Source: Porphyrobacter sp. AAP82
GTDB lineage: Bacteria > Pseudomonadota > Alphaproteobacteria > Sphingomonadales > Sphingomonadaceae
Direction of reading: 5' to 3'
Assembly (NCBI RefSeq): GCF_000331285.1
Contig: NZ_ANFX01000019.1
Location: forward strand, 1-64,000
Length of the DNA: 64,000 bases
The translations under genes and the position numbers were made by a program. Shown piece by piece: positions 7,297 through 15,363 of the stretch. Every line of letters starts with the position of its first letter. Within the stretch, counting starts at the first letter, position 1. Below the pieces are notes generated by a model. That model had not been told where the DNA came from. It saw nothing but the letters and a program-made list of their open reading frames with translations, and searched no databases.

Positions 7297-8432
7297 GCGG
7301 AGACGAGCTCACCGTCCGCATCGCCTCCTCGGTCGGCGCCTTCGATGCGCGCCAGTGGGACGCGCTGGGCGGCTGCGACAACCCCTTCGTCTCCCACGCC
7401 TTCCTTGCCGCGATGGAGGACTCGGGCAGCGTCGGCCCCGGCACCGGCTGGGAGCCGGCACCCATCGCCATCACCGCCGATGACGGCACGCTCCTCGCGG
7501 CGCTCCCCGCCTATGCCAAGGGCCATAGCCAAGGCGAGTATGTGTTCGACCACTCCTGGGCCGATGCCTGGCACCGCGCAGGCGGGCGCTACTACCCCAA
7601 GCTCCAGATCGCCGCGCCCTTCACCCCGGCGACCGGCCCGCGCCTGCTGCTCACCGACCCCGCGCTCGCCCCGCACCTCCTCAAGGGCGCCGAGGCGGTG
7701 TGCCTCCGCAACGGCCTGTCGGGCGCCCACGCGACCTTCATCGAACCGGCCCAGCTTGCGCTCTTCGAGGCGGCCGGCTGGATGCCCCGCTCGGACATCC
7801 AGTTCCACTGGTTCAACCGCGGGTATGCCAGCTTCGACGACTTCCTCGGCGCGCTCTCCTCGCGCAAGCGCAAGGACCTCAGGAAGGAGCGCGCGGCCGC
7901 AACCGAGGGCCTCACCATCCGCCACCTGACCGGCTCCGACATCCGCGAGGAGCACTGGGACGCGTTCTGGGTGTTCTACCAGGACACGGGAGCCCGCAAA
8001 TGGGGGAGCCCCTACCTGACGCGCGAGGCCTTCTCGCTGCTGGGCGAGCGGATGGGCGAGCGGATCGTGCTGATCCTTGCCTATGACGGAGCGCAGCCGA
8101 TTGCAGGCGCGCTGAATTTCGCGGGGCGCGACGCGCTCTACGGGCGCTACTGGGGCTGCACCCGCGAGGTGCGCTTCCTGCACTTCGAGCTGTGCTACTA
8201 CCAGGCGATCGACATTGCGATTGCGCGCGGCCTCGCGCGGGTCGAGGCAGGGGCGCAGGGCGGGCACAAGCTCGCGCGGGGCTACGAGCCGGTGCAGACG
8301 TGGTCCGCGCACTGGATCGCCGATCCCGGGTTTCGCGCCGCGGTTGCCGACTTCCTCGGGCGCGAGCGGGCGGGCGTTGCCAGCGACCAGCTCTACCTCG
8401 GCAGCCGCACCCCGTTCCGCAAGGGCGAGTGA
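7293..8432 (+). CDS. Peptidogalycan-type (DUF482/BioF2-like) GNAT acyltransferase
   Basis: This 379-residue protein begins at GTG 7293, which overlaps the GDPD stop. It matches the peptidogalycan-biosynthesis/COG3146 family: CDNPFVSHAFLAAMEDSGS near the N-terminus, HWFNRGYASFDDFLGALSSRKRKDLRKERA in the centre, and RYWGCTREVRFLHFELCYYQ with EAGAQGGHKLARGYEP near the end. The double-GNAT fold resembles FemAB proteins. The acceptor is not known in Gram-negatives. It closes the 5.2-8.4 kb operon. Confidence 0.8.
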   Translation: MSGDELTVRIASSVGAFDARQWDALGGCDNPFVSHAFLAAMEDSGSVGPGTGWEPAPIAITADDGTLLAALPAYAKGHSQGEYVFDHSWADAWHRAGGRYYPKLQIAAPFTPATGPRLLLTDPALAPHLLKGAEAVCLRNGLSGAHATFIEPAQLALFEAAGWMPRSDIQFHWFNRGYASFDDFLGALSSRKRKDLRKERAAATEGLTIRHLTGSDIREEHWDAFWVFYQDTGARKWGSPYLTREAFSLLGERMGERIVLILAYDGAQPIAGALNFAGRDALYGRYWGCTREVRFLHFELCYYQAIDIAIARGLARVEAGAQGGHKLARGYEPVQTWSAHWIADPGFRAAVADFLGRERAGVASDQLYLGSRTPFRKGE

Positions 8433-8637
8433 GACCGTCTCCCGCCGTGTAGGAGACACATGAGACACTGTCCTGAGGCGAAATTCCGCCCGCCCCGCAG
8501 ACCGGCTTGTCACATGCGCGAACCAGGGGATTGGGGCGGACCATCTGCCGATAGTGCCGCAATCGGGGCGTGTAGGAAAACGCTTTCGATCCGGTATGCC
8601 GGCAGGGAGCGCGGGCCCCCGCAAGGGCGCGCAATGC

Positions 8638-8958
8638 TCAGGCCGCGCGCAGACGGCCTTCGGCGAGCCACTGGCGCGCGCGGCGCTGGGCTTCGGCGAT
8701 TTCGCGGGCGGTCATTTCCTCGGCGATGTCGGCGCGGCAATGGGCGGCTTCCTCGTGCCCGCGCGCGGCGGCCAGGTTGAACCACTTGTGTGCCTCGATC
8801 AGATCGCACGGCGCACCGTTGCTGCCCGTCGAGAAGGCGACACCCAGGTCATAGCATGACCCCGCATCGCCGCGGCCGGCACCGGCCAGCCAGCCGCCGA
8901 TCAGCCCCTCGCCCGGGTTCTCGCGGGAGGCATTTGCTCCGATCGCGATGATGTTCAT
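8638..8958 (-). CDS. Small Sel1-repeat protein
   Basis: This 106-residue protein has one or two Sel1-like repeats, best seen in SCYDLGVAFSTGSNGAPCDLIEAHKWFNLAAARGHEEA, followed by an arginine-rich helix REIAEAQRRARQW. Sel1 repeats act as protein-protein interaction scaffolds. No signal peptide is seen, and the partner is unknown. It is divergent from dksA across a 286-bp intergenic region. Confidence 0.75.
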   Translation of the reverse strand: MNIIAIGANASRENPGEGLIGGWLAGAGRGDAGSCYDLGVAFSTGSNGAPCDLIEAHKWFNLAAARGHEEAAHCRADIAEEMTAREIAEAQRRARQWLAEGRLRAA

Positions 8959-9111
8959 GTCACTTCCCCTTCACCCGGCCACCCCCCTCGGCGGCCTTCC
9001 GTGATGGCAAGGTGCGGCAATTATGGTCAAAAATTAGTTAACGCGGTTTGCGCCTTGTAGCCCTTGCGTTTTTCCGCGCGCATTTGCCCCCATATTGCGT
9101 GCCAAAGCCGC

Positions 9112-9140
9112 TTGTGCGCCCTCGGGGGCTTGCCTATAGG
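9112..9140 (+). promoter_or_regulatory. Candidate promoter upstream of dksA
   Basis: TTGTGC (9112-9117), a 17-bp spacer and TATAGG (9135-9140) lie about 105 nt before the dksA ATG. The -35 is imperfect. It is the best match in this intergenic region. Confidence 0.4.
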
Positions 9141-9244
9141 GCGCGCATTGCTTTCCGCTTGCTGGGACCAAGTGAGCCAATGAAAAAATTCATGGCGTCA
9201 GGACGCGACGGTCTCCCCGGCGGCTCACGGAATGAGAGTGCGTG

Positions 9245-9703
9245 ATGCCATCCACCGCGTCTGACGACATTGATGTTCTCGAAAAAGCCAAGCGTCTTCT
9301 TGCCCCGGACTACGTCCCGAGCGAGGACGAGGAATACATGAACGAGCGCCAGCAGGCCTATTTCCGGATGCTGCTGATCGAATGGAAGCGCTCGATCCAC
9401 TCGGCGGCCGGGCAGACGCTGCAATCGCTCCAGGATGGCCCGATCCGCGAGGCCGACCTGACCGACCGCGCATCGAGCGAGACCGACTGGGGCATCGAAC
9501 TGCGCACCCGTGACCGGCAGAGGAAGCTGGTCTCCAAGATCGACGCGGCGCTCAGGCGCATCGATTCCGGCGAATACGGATATTGCGAGGTGACCGGCGA
9601 TCCGATCGGTCTGAGGCGGCTGATCGCGCGCCCCGTGGCGACCATGACGGTCGAGGCGCAGGAAGCCCACGAACGGCGCGAAAAGGTCTCGCGCGACGAC
9701 TGA
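9245..9703 (+). CDS. dksA: RNA polymerase-binding transcription factor DksA (reduced zinc site)
   Basis: This 152-residue protein has the DksA coiled coil. The tip acidic residues DLTDRAS (Asp71, Asp74, Ala76 by E. coli numbering) are kept, which is what ppGpp-dependent action in the polymerase secondary channel needs. The zinc finger is degenerate: Cys114 remains (YGYCEVTG), but the positions of E. coli Cys117, Cys135 and Cys138 are Thr, Thr and Ala. The globular fold must be held without zinc. A GTG precedes the ATG at 9245; ATG is preferred. Confidence 0.92.
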   Translation: MPSTASDDIDVLEKAKRLLAPDYVPSEDEEYMNERQQAYFRMLLIEWKRSIHSAAGQTLQSLQDGPIREADLTDRASSETDWGIELRTRDRQRKLVSKIDAALRRIDSGEYGYCEVTGDPIGLRRLIARPVATMTVEAQEAHERREKVSRDD

Positions 9704-9929
9704 TCGCCGCACGGCGGCGGGCAGCGGCAGGAAAGCCGGCTTTTCAACAGCGCCGGACAACCTGTTCCGCCTTGGGACACACCTCATCTTCAGCGCTCCA
9801 CGGGGGTCACGCTTTACTGCCCGTTAACTGCGAAAGGCGCACCAGCAACGACGCACACGGGCGAGGTCGCATCCCGCGCCCCTTACAGACACACGGCATT
9901 GCCATTCTGCTCGGGAGGTTATCCGGAAG

Positions 9930-10307
9930 ATGACGGGGGTTGAGACACGCAGTGTCGCACGTGACAGCCTGTTTCTGCTGGCTGACATTCGCGTCGAACA
10001 GAACGCCGAGGCATATCGTGTGCGCGTCAGCAATCTTTCGGATGGCGGCATGATGGGCGAGGGCCAGCTGCGCGTGCAGCGCGGTCACCGCGTTTCGGTC
10101 GAGCTGCGCAATATCGGCGCGGTCGGCGGGACCGTCGCCTGGGTGCAGGACAACCGCTTCGGCGTCGCCTTCGACGAGGAAATCGATTCGCAGAAGGCCC
10201 GCCGTCCGTTGCAGGGCGGCGAGGATCCGGCTTCGCCGGGAACCGCGCCCTCGTGGGCCCACCGCGCTCCGCGTCCGCCCGAACCGACGACGCTGCGCAA
10301 GATCTGA
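9930..10307 (+). CDS. PilZ domain protein
   Basis: The protein has 125 residues. After RSVARDSLFLLADIRV come the NLSDGGMMGEG turn and hydrophobic strands VSVELRNIGAVGGTVAWVQDNRFGVAF, the normal PilZ core. The N-terminal RxxxR c-di-GMP switch is imperfect, so binding is uncertain. The last 45 residues are proline- and charge-rich and probably disordered. It stands alone between dksA and the lipoprotein gene. Confidence 0.75.
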   Translation: MTGVETRSVARDSLFLLADIRVEQNAEAYRVRVSNLSDGGMMGEGQLRVQRGHRVSVELRNIGAVGGTVAWVQDNRFGVAFDEEIDSQKARRPLQGGEDPASPGTAPSWAHRAPRPPEPTTLRKI

Positions 10308-10317
10308 ACCATTTTCG

Positions 10318-10333
10318 GGGCACTACCGTGCCC
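10318..10333 (+). terminator. Hairpin after the PilZ gene
   Basis: GGGCAC-TACC-GTGCCC forms a perfect 6-bp stem 11 nt past the PilZ stop. No T-run follows, so it may be a weak terminator or a 3'-end stabiliser. Confidence 0.3.
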
Positions 10334-10386
10334 TGGCATGATCGCTGACGCTGACCTCGGGCTTGCAAGCTGCTAGGCCTTGGCGA

Positions 10387-11856
10387 ATGCGAATCTGCCT
10401 GCTTCCGCTTGCCGTGCTGGCACTTGCGTCCTGCGGCGCGGGTGCGGGCGACGGGGCAGTCGCGGTCGCGATCATCGGCACGCCGGCCGGGATGTTCGAT
10501 GATGGGGTGCGCCTTGCGCCGGCGGCCCAGCTGCTGCGCGGCGCCACGCATGAAGGGCTTGTCGCGCTCGACCAGTCGGGGCAGGTCGTCCCCGCGATCG
10601 CCGAACGCTGGATCGTCAGCGACGATGGCCTCAGCTACATCTTCCGCCTGCGCGACAGCAGCTGGCCGGACGGCGAGGAGATCACCGCGCCCGAAGTGCG
10701 CGACCAGCTGCGCCGCACGATGGCCCGGCTGGAAGGCACCTCGCTCGCGCTCGATCTCGGCAATGTGCGCGAAATCCGGGCGATGACGGGCCGGGTGATC
10801 GAAGTGCAGCTGACCGCGCCGATGCCCGATTTTCTGCGCCTGCTCGCCCAGAGCGAGATGGGGCTGACCCGCGGCGGGAGCGGCGCGGGACCGATGGCGA
10901 TGTCGCGCGGGGAGGGCGATGGCAACGCGCGGCTCTCGGCGCTGCCCCCCGAAACCCGCGGGCTTCCCGCAAGGCAGGACTGGGAAGAGGTCGCGCGTCC
11001 GATCGCCGTCCGCGCGCTTGCGGCGGGTGCGGCGGTGGAGGCCTTCGCCCGCGGCGATGTCGATATCGTGCTGGGCGGCAGCATCGTCGATTTCCCGCAG
11101 GCCACCGCCATCGCCGGGCCGCTGTCGCGCGGGACGGTGCAGGTCGATCCGACCGTTGGCCTGTTCGGGCTGACGGTGCGGCGCGAGGCGGGGCTGCTGT
11201 CCGATCCCGCGCGGCGCGAGGCGCTGTCGATGGCGATCGACCGGCAGGCGCTGATCCAGGCCTTCGGGCTTGGCGGCTGGCGCGAGAACAGCTGGATCGT
11301 TCCGCCCGAAGCCTTCGCCGCGCCGACCTATGGCCAGGACCGCTGGGCCGGCGCCTCGATCGATGAACGCCGCCGCATCGCCGCAGCGCGGGTTGATGCG
11401 TGGAAGGGGCCGGGCCGCGCGCCTGTGGTGCGCCTCGCCCTGCCGCGCGGCGCGGGCAGCGACATCCTGTTCCGCCAGCTCGCCGAGGCCTGGGCGACGA
11501 TCGGCGTCACCACCCGCCGCGCCGCGCCGGGTGAGCCGGCCGATCTCGAACTGCGCGACGTGCTGGCGCGCTATGTCTCGCCGGTGTGGTATCTCAACCA
11601 GTTCAACTGCCGCCTCGGCGCAGGGCTCTGCGCGCCGGCCGCCGATGCGCTGGTCAGGCAGGCGCAGGCGACCCGCGATCCCGCCAGGCGCGAGGTGCTG
11701 CTCGCCGAAGCCCATGCCGCGCTCGCCCAGAGCGAGGTCTATATCCCGCTCGGCGTGCCGGTGCGCTGGTCGCTGGTGCGCGGCACGCTCGGCAATTTCC
11801 AGCCCAACGCCTTCGCCTTCCACCCCTTGTTCCCGCTATCGCAGCCCACCACATAG
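10387..11856 (+). CDS. Oligopeptide/dipeptide-type ABC substrate-binding lipoprotein
   Basis: This protein of about 489 residues begins MRICLLPLAVLALASC; LASC is a lipobox with Cys16 as the lipidation site. The mature part is a family-5 solute-binding protein: HEGLVALDQSGQVVPAIAERWIVS, YIFRLRDSSWPDGEEITA and LSMAIDRQALIQ are characteristic. Permease and ATPase genes are absent nearby, so it may work with an unlinked transporter or have another role, as orphan SBP_bac_5 lipoproteins in sphingomonads often do. ATG 10387 was chosen because it gives a complete signal peptide. Confidence 0.85.
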   Translation: MRICLLPLAVLALASCGAGAGDGAVAVAIIGTPAGMFDDGVRLAPAAQLLRGATHEGLVALDQSGQVVPAIAERWIVSDDGLSYIFRLRDSSWPDGEEITAPEVRDQLRRTMARLEGTSLALDLGNVREIRAMTGRVIEVQLTAPMPDFLRLLAQSEMGLTRGGSGAGPMAMSRGEGDGNARLSALPPETRGLPARQDWEEVARPIAVRALAAGAAVEAFARGDVDIVLGGSIVDFPQATAIAGPLSRGTVQVDPTVGLFGLTVRREAGLLSDPARREALSMAIDRQALIQAFGLGGWRENSWIVPPEAFAAPTYGQDRWAGASIDERRRIAAARVDAWKGPGRAPVVRLALPRGAGSDILFRQLAEAWATIGVTTRRAAPGEPADLELRDVLARYVSPVWYLNQFNCRLGAGLCAPAADALVRQAQATRDPARREVLLAEAHAALAQSEVYIPLGVPVRWSLVRGTLGNFQPNAFAFHPLFPLSQPTT

Positions 11857-11861
11857 GGGAT

Positions 11862-12284
11862 ATGGAACAGCCCATGCCCCGCCGCCCCGAACCGCTCGGC
11901 TTTTCGCTTCCCGCCGGCACCGATCCTGCATCGGTGCGCGCGCGGGTGGCGATCATGGAGCGGCTGCTGGAACGCAGCTTCACCATTCCCGGCGTGAACA
12001 TGCCCGTCGGCCTCGATGCGATCATCGGTCTGGTGCCGGTGCTTGGCGAAGTCGTGACCGCCGCCATGGGCGCCTATATCGTGTGGGAGGCGAGGAACCT
12101 CGGCCTGCCCAAGTGGAAGCTCGCAAGGATGGGCGCCAATGTGCTGTTCGATACTGCGATCGGCGCGATTCCCGTGGTGGGCGATGCGGCGGACCTGCTG
12201 TTCCGTTCGAACAGCCGGAACCTCAGGATCCTGACCAGGCATCTCGACAAGCACCATCCCGAGACGCGGGTGATCGAGGGCTAG
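11862..12284 (+). CDS. DUF4112 membrane protein
   Basis: This 140-residue protein shows the DUF4112 pattern: FTIPGVNMPVGLDAIIGLVPVLGEVVTAAMGAYIVWEARNLG, then LPKWKLARMGANVLFDTAIGAIPVVGDAADLLFRSNSRNLRIL. The repeated GLVPVLGE and GAIPVVGD motifs give two short re-entrant-like membrane helices. Function is unknown. It starts 5 nt after the lipoprotein gene, so the two may be cotranscribed. Confidence 0.8.
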   Translation: MEQPMPRRPEPLGFSLPAGTDPASVRARVAIMERLLERSFTIPGVNMPVGLDAIIGLVPVLGEVVTAAMGAYIVWEARNLGLPKWKLARMGANVLFDTAIGAIPVVGDAADLLFRSNSRNLRILTRHLDKHHPETRVIEG

Positions 12285-12319
12285 TTTCCTCAGGCGGCGC
12301 GGCGCGCTAGGGGACGGGC

Positions 12320-13111
12320 ATGAGCGCCGATGTCACCTATGCGAGCTATCTCGATCTTGGCCGTATCCTTGCAGCCCAGCACCCTGCGTCCGATGCCCAT
12401 GACGAGCTCTTGTTCATCATCGTCCACCAGGCGAGCGAGTTGTGGCTCAAGCTGTGCCTGCATGAACTGACCGCCGCGCGCGAGGCCATCGAGGCCGATG
12501 ACCTGAGGCCCGCCTTCAAGATGCTCGCCCGGGTGGCGCGCGCGCAAGCGCAGCTGATCCAGAGCTGGGACGTGCTCAGCACCATGACCCCGCATGACTA
12601 CTCGGCGATCCGCGCGCATCTGGGCGCGTCGTCCGGGTTCCAGTCGGCGCAGTACCGGATGATGGAATTCATGCTCGGCGGGCGCGATGGCAAGCATGTG
12701 CGGCTCCACCAGAGCAACGCCGAGTGGGCCGGGCGGCTGGAGGCCGAAGCGGGGCGGGCGAGCCTCTACGATGCGGCGATCCGGCTGCTGGCGCGGCGCG
12801 GCCTTCCCATCGATGCAGGCGTGCTGGCGCGCGATCCTTCCGCCCCCTACACTCCCGACGCCAGTGTCGAGGCGGCCTGGGCCGCGATCTACCGCGACCC
12901 GCAGGCGCACTGGGACCTCTATGAACTCGCCGAGAAGCTGGTCGACCTCGAATACCACTTCCAGCGCTGGCGCTTCGGGCATTTGAAGACGGTCGAGCGC
13001 ATCATCGGCTTCAAGCGCGGCACCGGGGGCACGCCGGGGGTGCCCTATCTCGAAGGGGTGCTGAAGCAGGCCTTCTTCCCCGAGCTGCTCAGCGTCAGGA
13101 CCGCGATATGA
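12320..13111 (+). CDS. kynA: Tryptophan 2,3-dioxygenase
   Basis: This 263-residue haem enzyme oxidises L-tryptophan to N-formylkynurenine. FIIVHQASELW holds the active-site His36, YRMMEF holds Arg113, and RWRFGHLKTVERIIG holds the axial haem ligand His221. Length and motifs match bacterial TDO throughout. The stop overlaps kynU by 4 nt, so they form an operon. N-formylkynurenine still has to be deformylated before KynU can act, and no kynB is adjacent. Confidence 0.95.
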   Translation: MSADVTYASYLDLGRILAAQHPASDAHDELLFIIVHQASELWLKLCLHELTAAREAIEADDLRPAFKMLARVARAQAQLIQSWDVLSTMTPHDYSAIRAHLGASSGFQSAQYRMMEFMLGGRDGKHVRLHQSNAEWAGRLEAEAGRASLYDAAIRLLARRGLPIDAGVLARDPSAPYTPDASVEAAWAAIYRDPQAHWDLYELAEKLVDLEYHFQRWRFGHLKTVERIIGFKRGTGGTPGVPYLEGVLKQAFFPELLSVRTAI

Positions 13112-14331
13112 TTCCTGAAGCGCGCGCCGCCGAATTCGATGCGGCCGATCCTTTGGCGGCCTATCGCGAGCGCTTCACGATCCCTGCGGGGGTGATCTAT
13201 CTCGACGGCAACTCGCTGGGCGCGCTGCCCAAGGCGACCCCGGCGGCGCTGGCGCGGGTGGTCGAAAGCGAATGGGGCGAGGGGCTGATCCGCTCGTGGA
13301 ACAGCGCCCGCTGGTTCGACATGGCAAGCCGCATCGGCGCCAAGATCGCGCCCCTCATCGGCGCCCGCCCGAATGAAGTGATCGCCTGCGATTCGACCTC
13401 GGTGAACCTGTTCAAGCTGATCGCGGCGGCGCTCCACATGCGCCCGGGCCGCAAGGTGGTGCTGTCCGAGCCGGGCAACTTCCCGACCGATCTCTACATG
13501 ATCGCAGGGCTCGAAGCGCAAGGCCTCGCGACCCGCAGGCTCGCCGAACGCGAGCGGCTGGCAGAGGCGCTCGGCGGCGATGTCGCGCTGCTAATGCTCA
13601 CCCACGCGCACTACAAGACCGGCGCACTGCATGACATCGCCGCCCTCACCCGCGCCGCGCACGAGGCGGGCGCGCTGGTCTTGTGGGACCTGTCGCATTC
13701 GACCGGTGCGCTGCCGGTCGACCTCGACGCGGCGGGCGCGGATTTTGCCGTGGGCTGCGGCTACAAATACCTGTGCGGCGGGCCCGGTGCGCCCGCCTTC
13801 GCCTTCGTCGCCGAGCGCCATCAGGCGGCGTTGCAGCAACCGCTGACCGGCTGGTTCGGCCACGCTGCGCCCTTCGCCTTTTCGGACGATTACGCAGGCG
13901 CGCCGGGTATCGAGCGGCTGCAATGCGGGACGCCTCCGGTGCTCGGGCTGGCGGCGCTCGAAGTCGGCGTCGATCTGATCGCGGCAATCGGCATTGCGCG
14001 TCTTTATGCCAAGTCGCAGGCGCTCTCCGAATTCTTCCTTGAAAGCCTGATGGCGCATGATGTGCCGCTGGAGCTGGTCAGCCCGCCGCGCGCCGCCGAG
14101 CGCGGGAGCCAGCTCTCGTTCCGCCACGCGCACGCCTACGCGATCTGCCAGGCGCTGATCGCGCGCGGGGTGATCGGCGATTTCCGTGCGCCCGATGTGC
14201 TGCGGCTGGGCTTCGCGCCCGCCTACCTGAGTTTCACCGACATGGCCGCCGCCGCCCGCCATCTCGCGGAGGTCTTGGCGAGCGGCGAGTGGCAACGCGA
14301 GGCATTCAACCAGCGGGCAGCGGTGACCTGA
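13108..14331 (+). CDS. kynU: Kynureninase
   Basis: This 407-residue PLP enzyme cleaves kynurenine to anthranilate and alanine. YLDGNSLGALP, SLARWFD-like ARWFDMASRIG, VLWDLSHSTGALPVDL (Asp194, His197) and the PLP lysine in GCGYKYLCGGPGAPAF (Lys220) are the family marks. Coupled to kynA by a 4-nt overlap. Anthranilate would leave toward general catabolism or tryptophan resynthesis; no anthranilate-degrading gene is in the window. Confidence 0.95.
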   Translation: MIPEARAAEFDAADPLAAYRERFTIPAGVIYLDGNSLGALPKATPAALARVVESEWGEGLIRSWNSARWFDMASRIGAKIAPLIGARPNEVIACDSTSVNLFKLIAAALHMRPGRKVVLSEPGNFPTDLYMIAGLEAQGLATRRLAERERLAEALGGDVALLMLTHAHYKTGALHDIAALTRAAHEAGALVLWDLSHSTGALPVDLDAAGADFAVGCGYKYLCGGPGAPAFAFVAERHQAALQQPLTGWFGHAAPFAFSDDYAGAPGIERLQCGTPPVLGLAALEVGVDLIAAIGIARLYAKSQALSEFFLESLMAHDVPLELVSPPRAAERGSQLSFRHAHAYAICQALIARGVIGDFRAPDVLRLGFAPAYLSFTDMAAAARHLAEVLASGEWQREAFNQRAAVT

Positions 14332-14421
14332 CGGGGTGACTTTCGGCCCGCTGGGCCGCGAGCGCACCCGCGCGAGCCGCAGGCGCCCCGTAGCGCAGCG
14401 AAGGGAACCGCGCCGAGGACG

Positions 14422-14441
14422 AAGGCGCGGAGGCGCCTTCG
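14422..14441 (+). terminator. Hairpin between convergent kynU and the SDR gene
   Basis: GAAGGCGC-GGAG-GCGCCTTC is a perfect 8-bp stem midway between the two convergent stops. It is followed by GCAACAAAAT on the plus strand, with no long T-run either way. A bidirectional transcription barrier is likely but not certain. Confidence 0.45.
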
Positions 14442-14449
14442 CAACAAAA

Positions 14450-15352
14450 TCAGCCGACCGCTCGATCAGCCTTATCGGCAGCATTCGTGCCCTTGATCAT
14501 CGCACGCATCTGCTCCCACTCGGCATCGCCCAAGGCGCTCAGCATCGGGTAGAAGGTGCCGCCATTGGCCTGGAAGCCCGCGCCGTCGATGGCGATGGTC
14601 TGGCCGTTCACATATTCCGCGCCCGGCCCCATCAGAAACACCGCGAGATTGGCGAGTTCGTGCATCTCGCCCGCGCGGCCCATGGGATTGAGGCTGTTGC
14701 CTGAATTGCCGCCCGCCCCGCCGGGGTGCAGCCGCGCGCTCATGCCCTTGGTCGGGAAGAGGCCCGGGGCGATGGCGTTGAACCTGAGGCCATAGCGGCC
14801 CCACTCGGTCGCAAGGCTCTGGGTCATGGCGTTGATCGCGGTCTTGGACATGGCCGAAGGCACCACGAAGGCGCTGCCCGACCACACCCAGGTGGTGAGG
14901 ATCGAGAGGAAGCTAGCCTTTTTCTTCTCCGCGATCAGCCGCTTGCCGATGTCGAGCGTAACGTAGAAAGTGCCGCGCATCACGATGTCGGCGATGGCGT
15001 TGAAGCCGTTGACGGACAGGTCTTCGGTGCGGCTGATGAAGTTGCCGGCGGCGTTGTTGACGACGCCCGTCAGCGCGCCGCCATCGGCCCAGATGGCATC
15101 GACCATCGCGTGTATGGCCTCGGCATCGCGGATGTCGCAGGCATGGCCGACGATCTTGCCACCATGGAGCGCGGTGAGTTCGGCGGCGGTCTCGTCGAGC
15201 TTGTTCTGGCGGCGACCGCAGATGTAGACCGTGGCGCCCAGCGTGAGGAAGGCTTCCGCCATCTCGCGCCCGAGACCCGTGCCCCCGCCGGTCACAAGAA
15301 TCCGCTCGCCCGCCATCAACCCGTCGCGGAACATCAGTTTCGAAGCGTCCAT
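14450..15352 (-). CDS. SDR family oxidoreductase, 2,4-dienoyl-CoA reductase-like
   Basis: This 300-residue Rossmann protein has the cofactor motif TGGGTGLG near residue 20 and VVNNAAGNFIS. The usual YxxxK is replaced by SAMSK, as in the 2,4-dienoyl-CoA reductase branch, where the catalytic tyrosine sits elsewhere. The C-terminus PMLSALGDAEWEQMRAMIKG is longer than in plain SDRs. It probably reduces an enoyl- or dienoyl-CoA intermediate. ATG 15352 follows the acyl-CoA dehydrogenase stop by 11 nt, so it is the last gene of the minus-strand beta-oxidation-like operon starting at 22129. Confidence 0.85.
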   Translation of the reverse strand: MDASKLMFRDGLMAGERILVTGGGTGLGREMAEAFLTLGATVYICGRRQNKLDETAAELTALHGGKIVGHACDIRDAEAIHAMVDAIWADGGALTGVVNNAAGNFISRTEDLSVNGFNAIADIVMRGTFYVTLDIGKRLIAEKKKASFLSILTTWVWSGSAFVVPSAMSKTAINAMTQSLATEWGRYGLRFNAIAPGLFPTKGMSARLHPGGAGGNSGNSLNPMGRAGEMHELANLAVFLMGPGAEYVNGQTIAIDGAGFQANGGTFYPMLSALGDAEWEQMRAMIKGTNAADKADRAVG

Positions 15353-15363
15353 TTCCGGTTTCC

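Noticed and set aside
10027-11823. A 598-codon minus-strand frame opposite the lipoprotein gene
   Set aside because: No domain, low-complexity Arg/Ala/Gly composition, and complete overlap with a well-supported gene.
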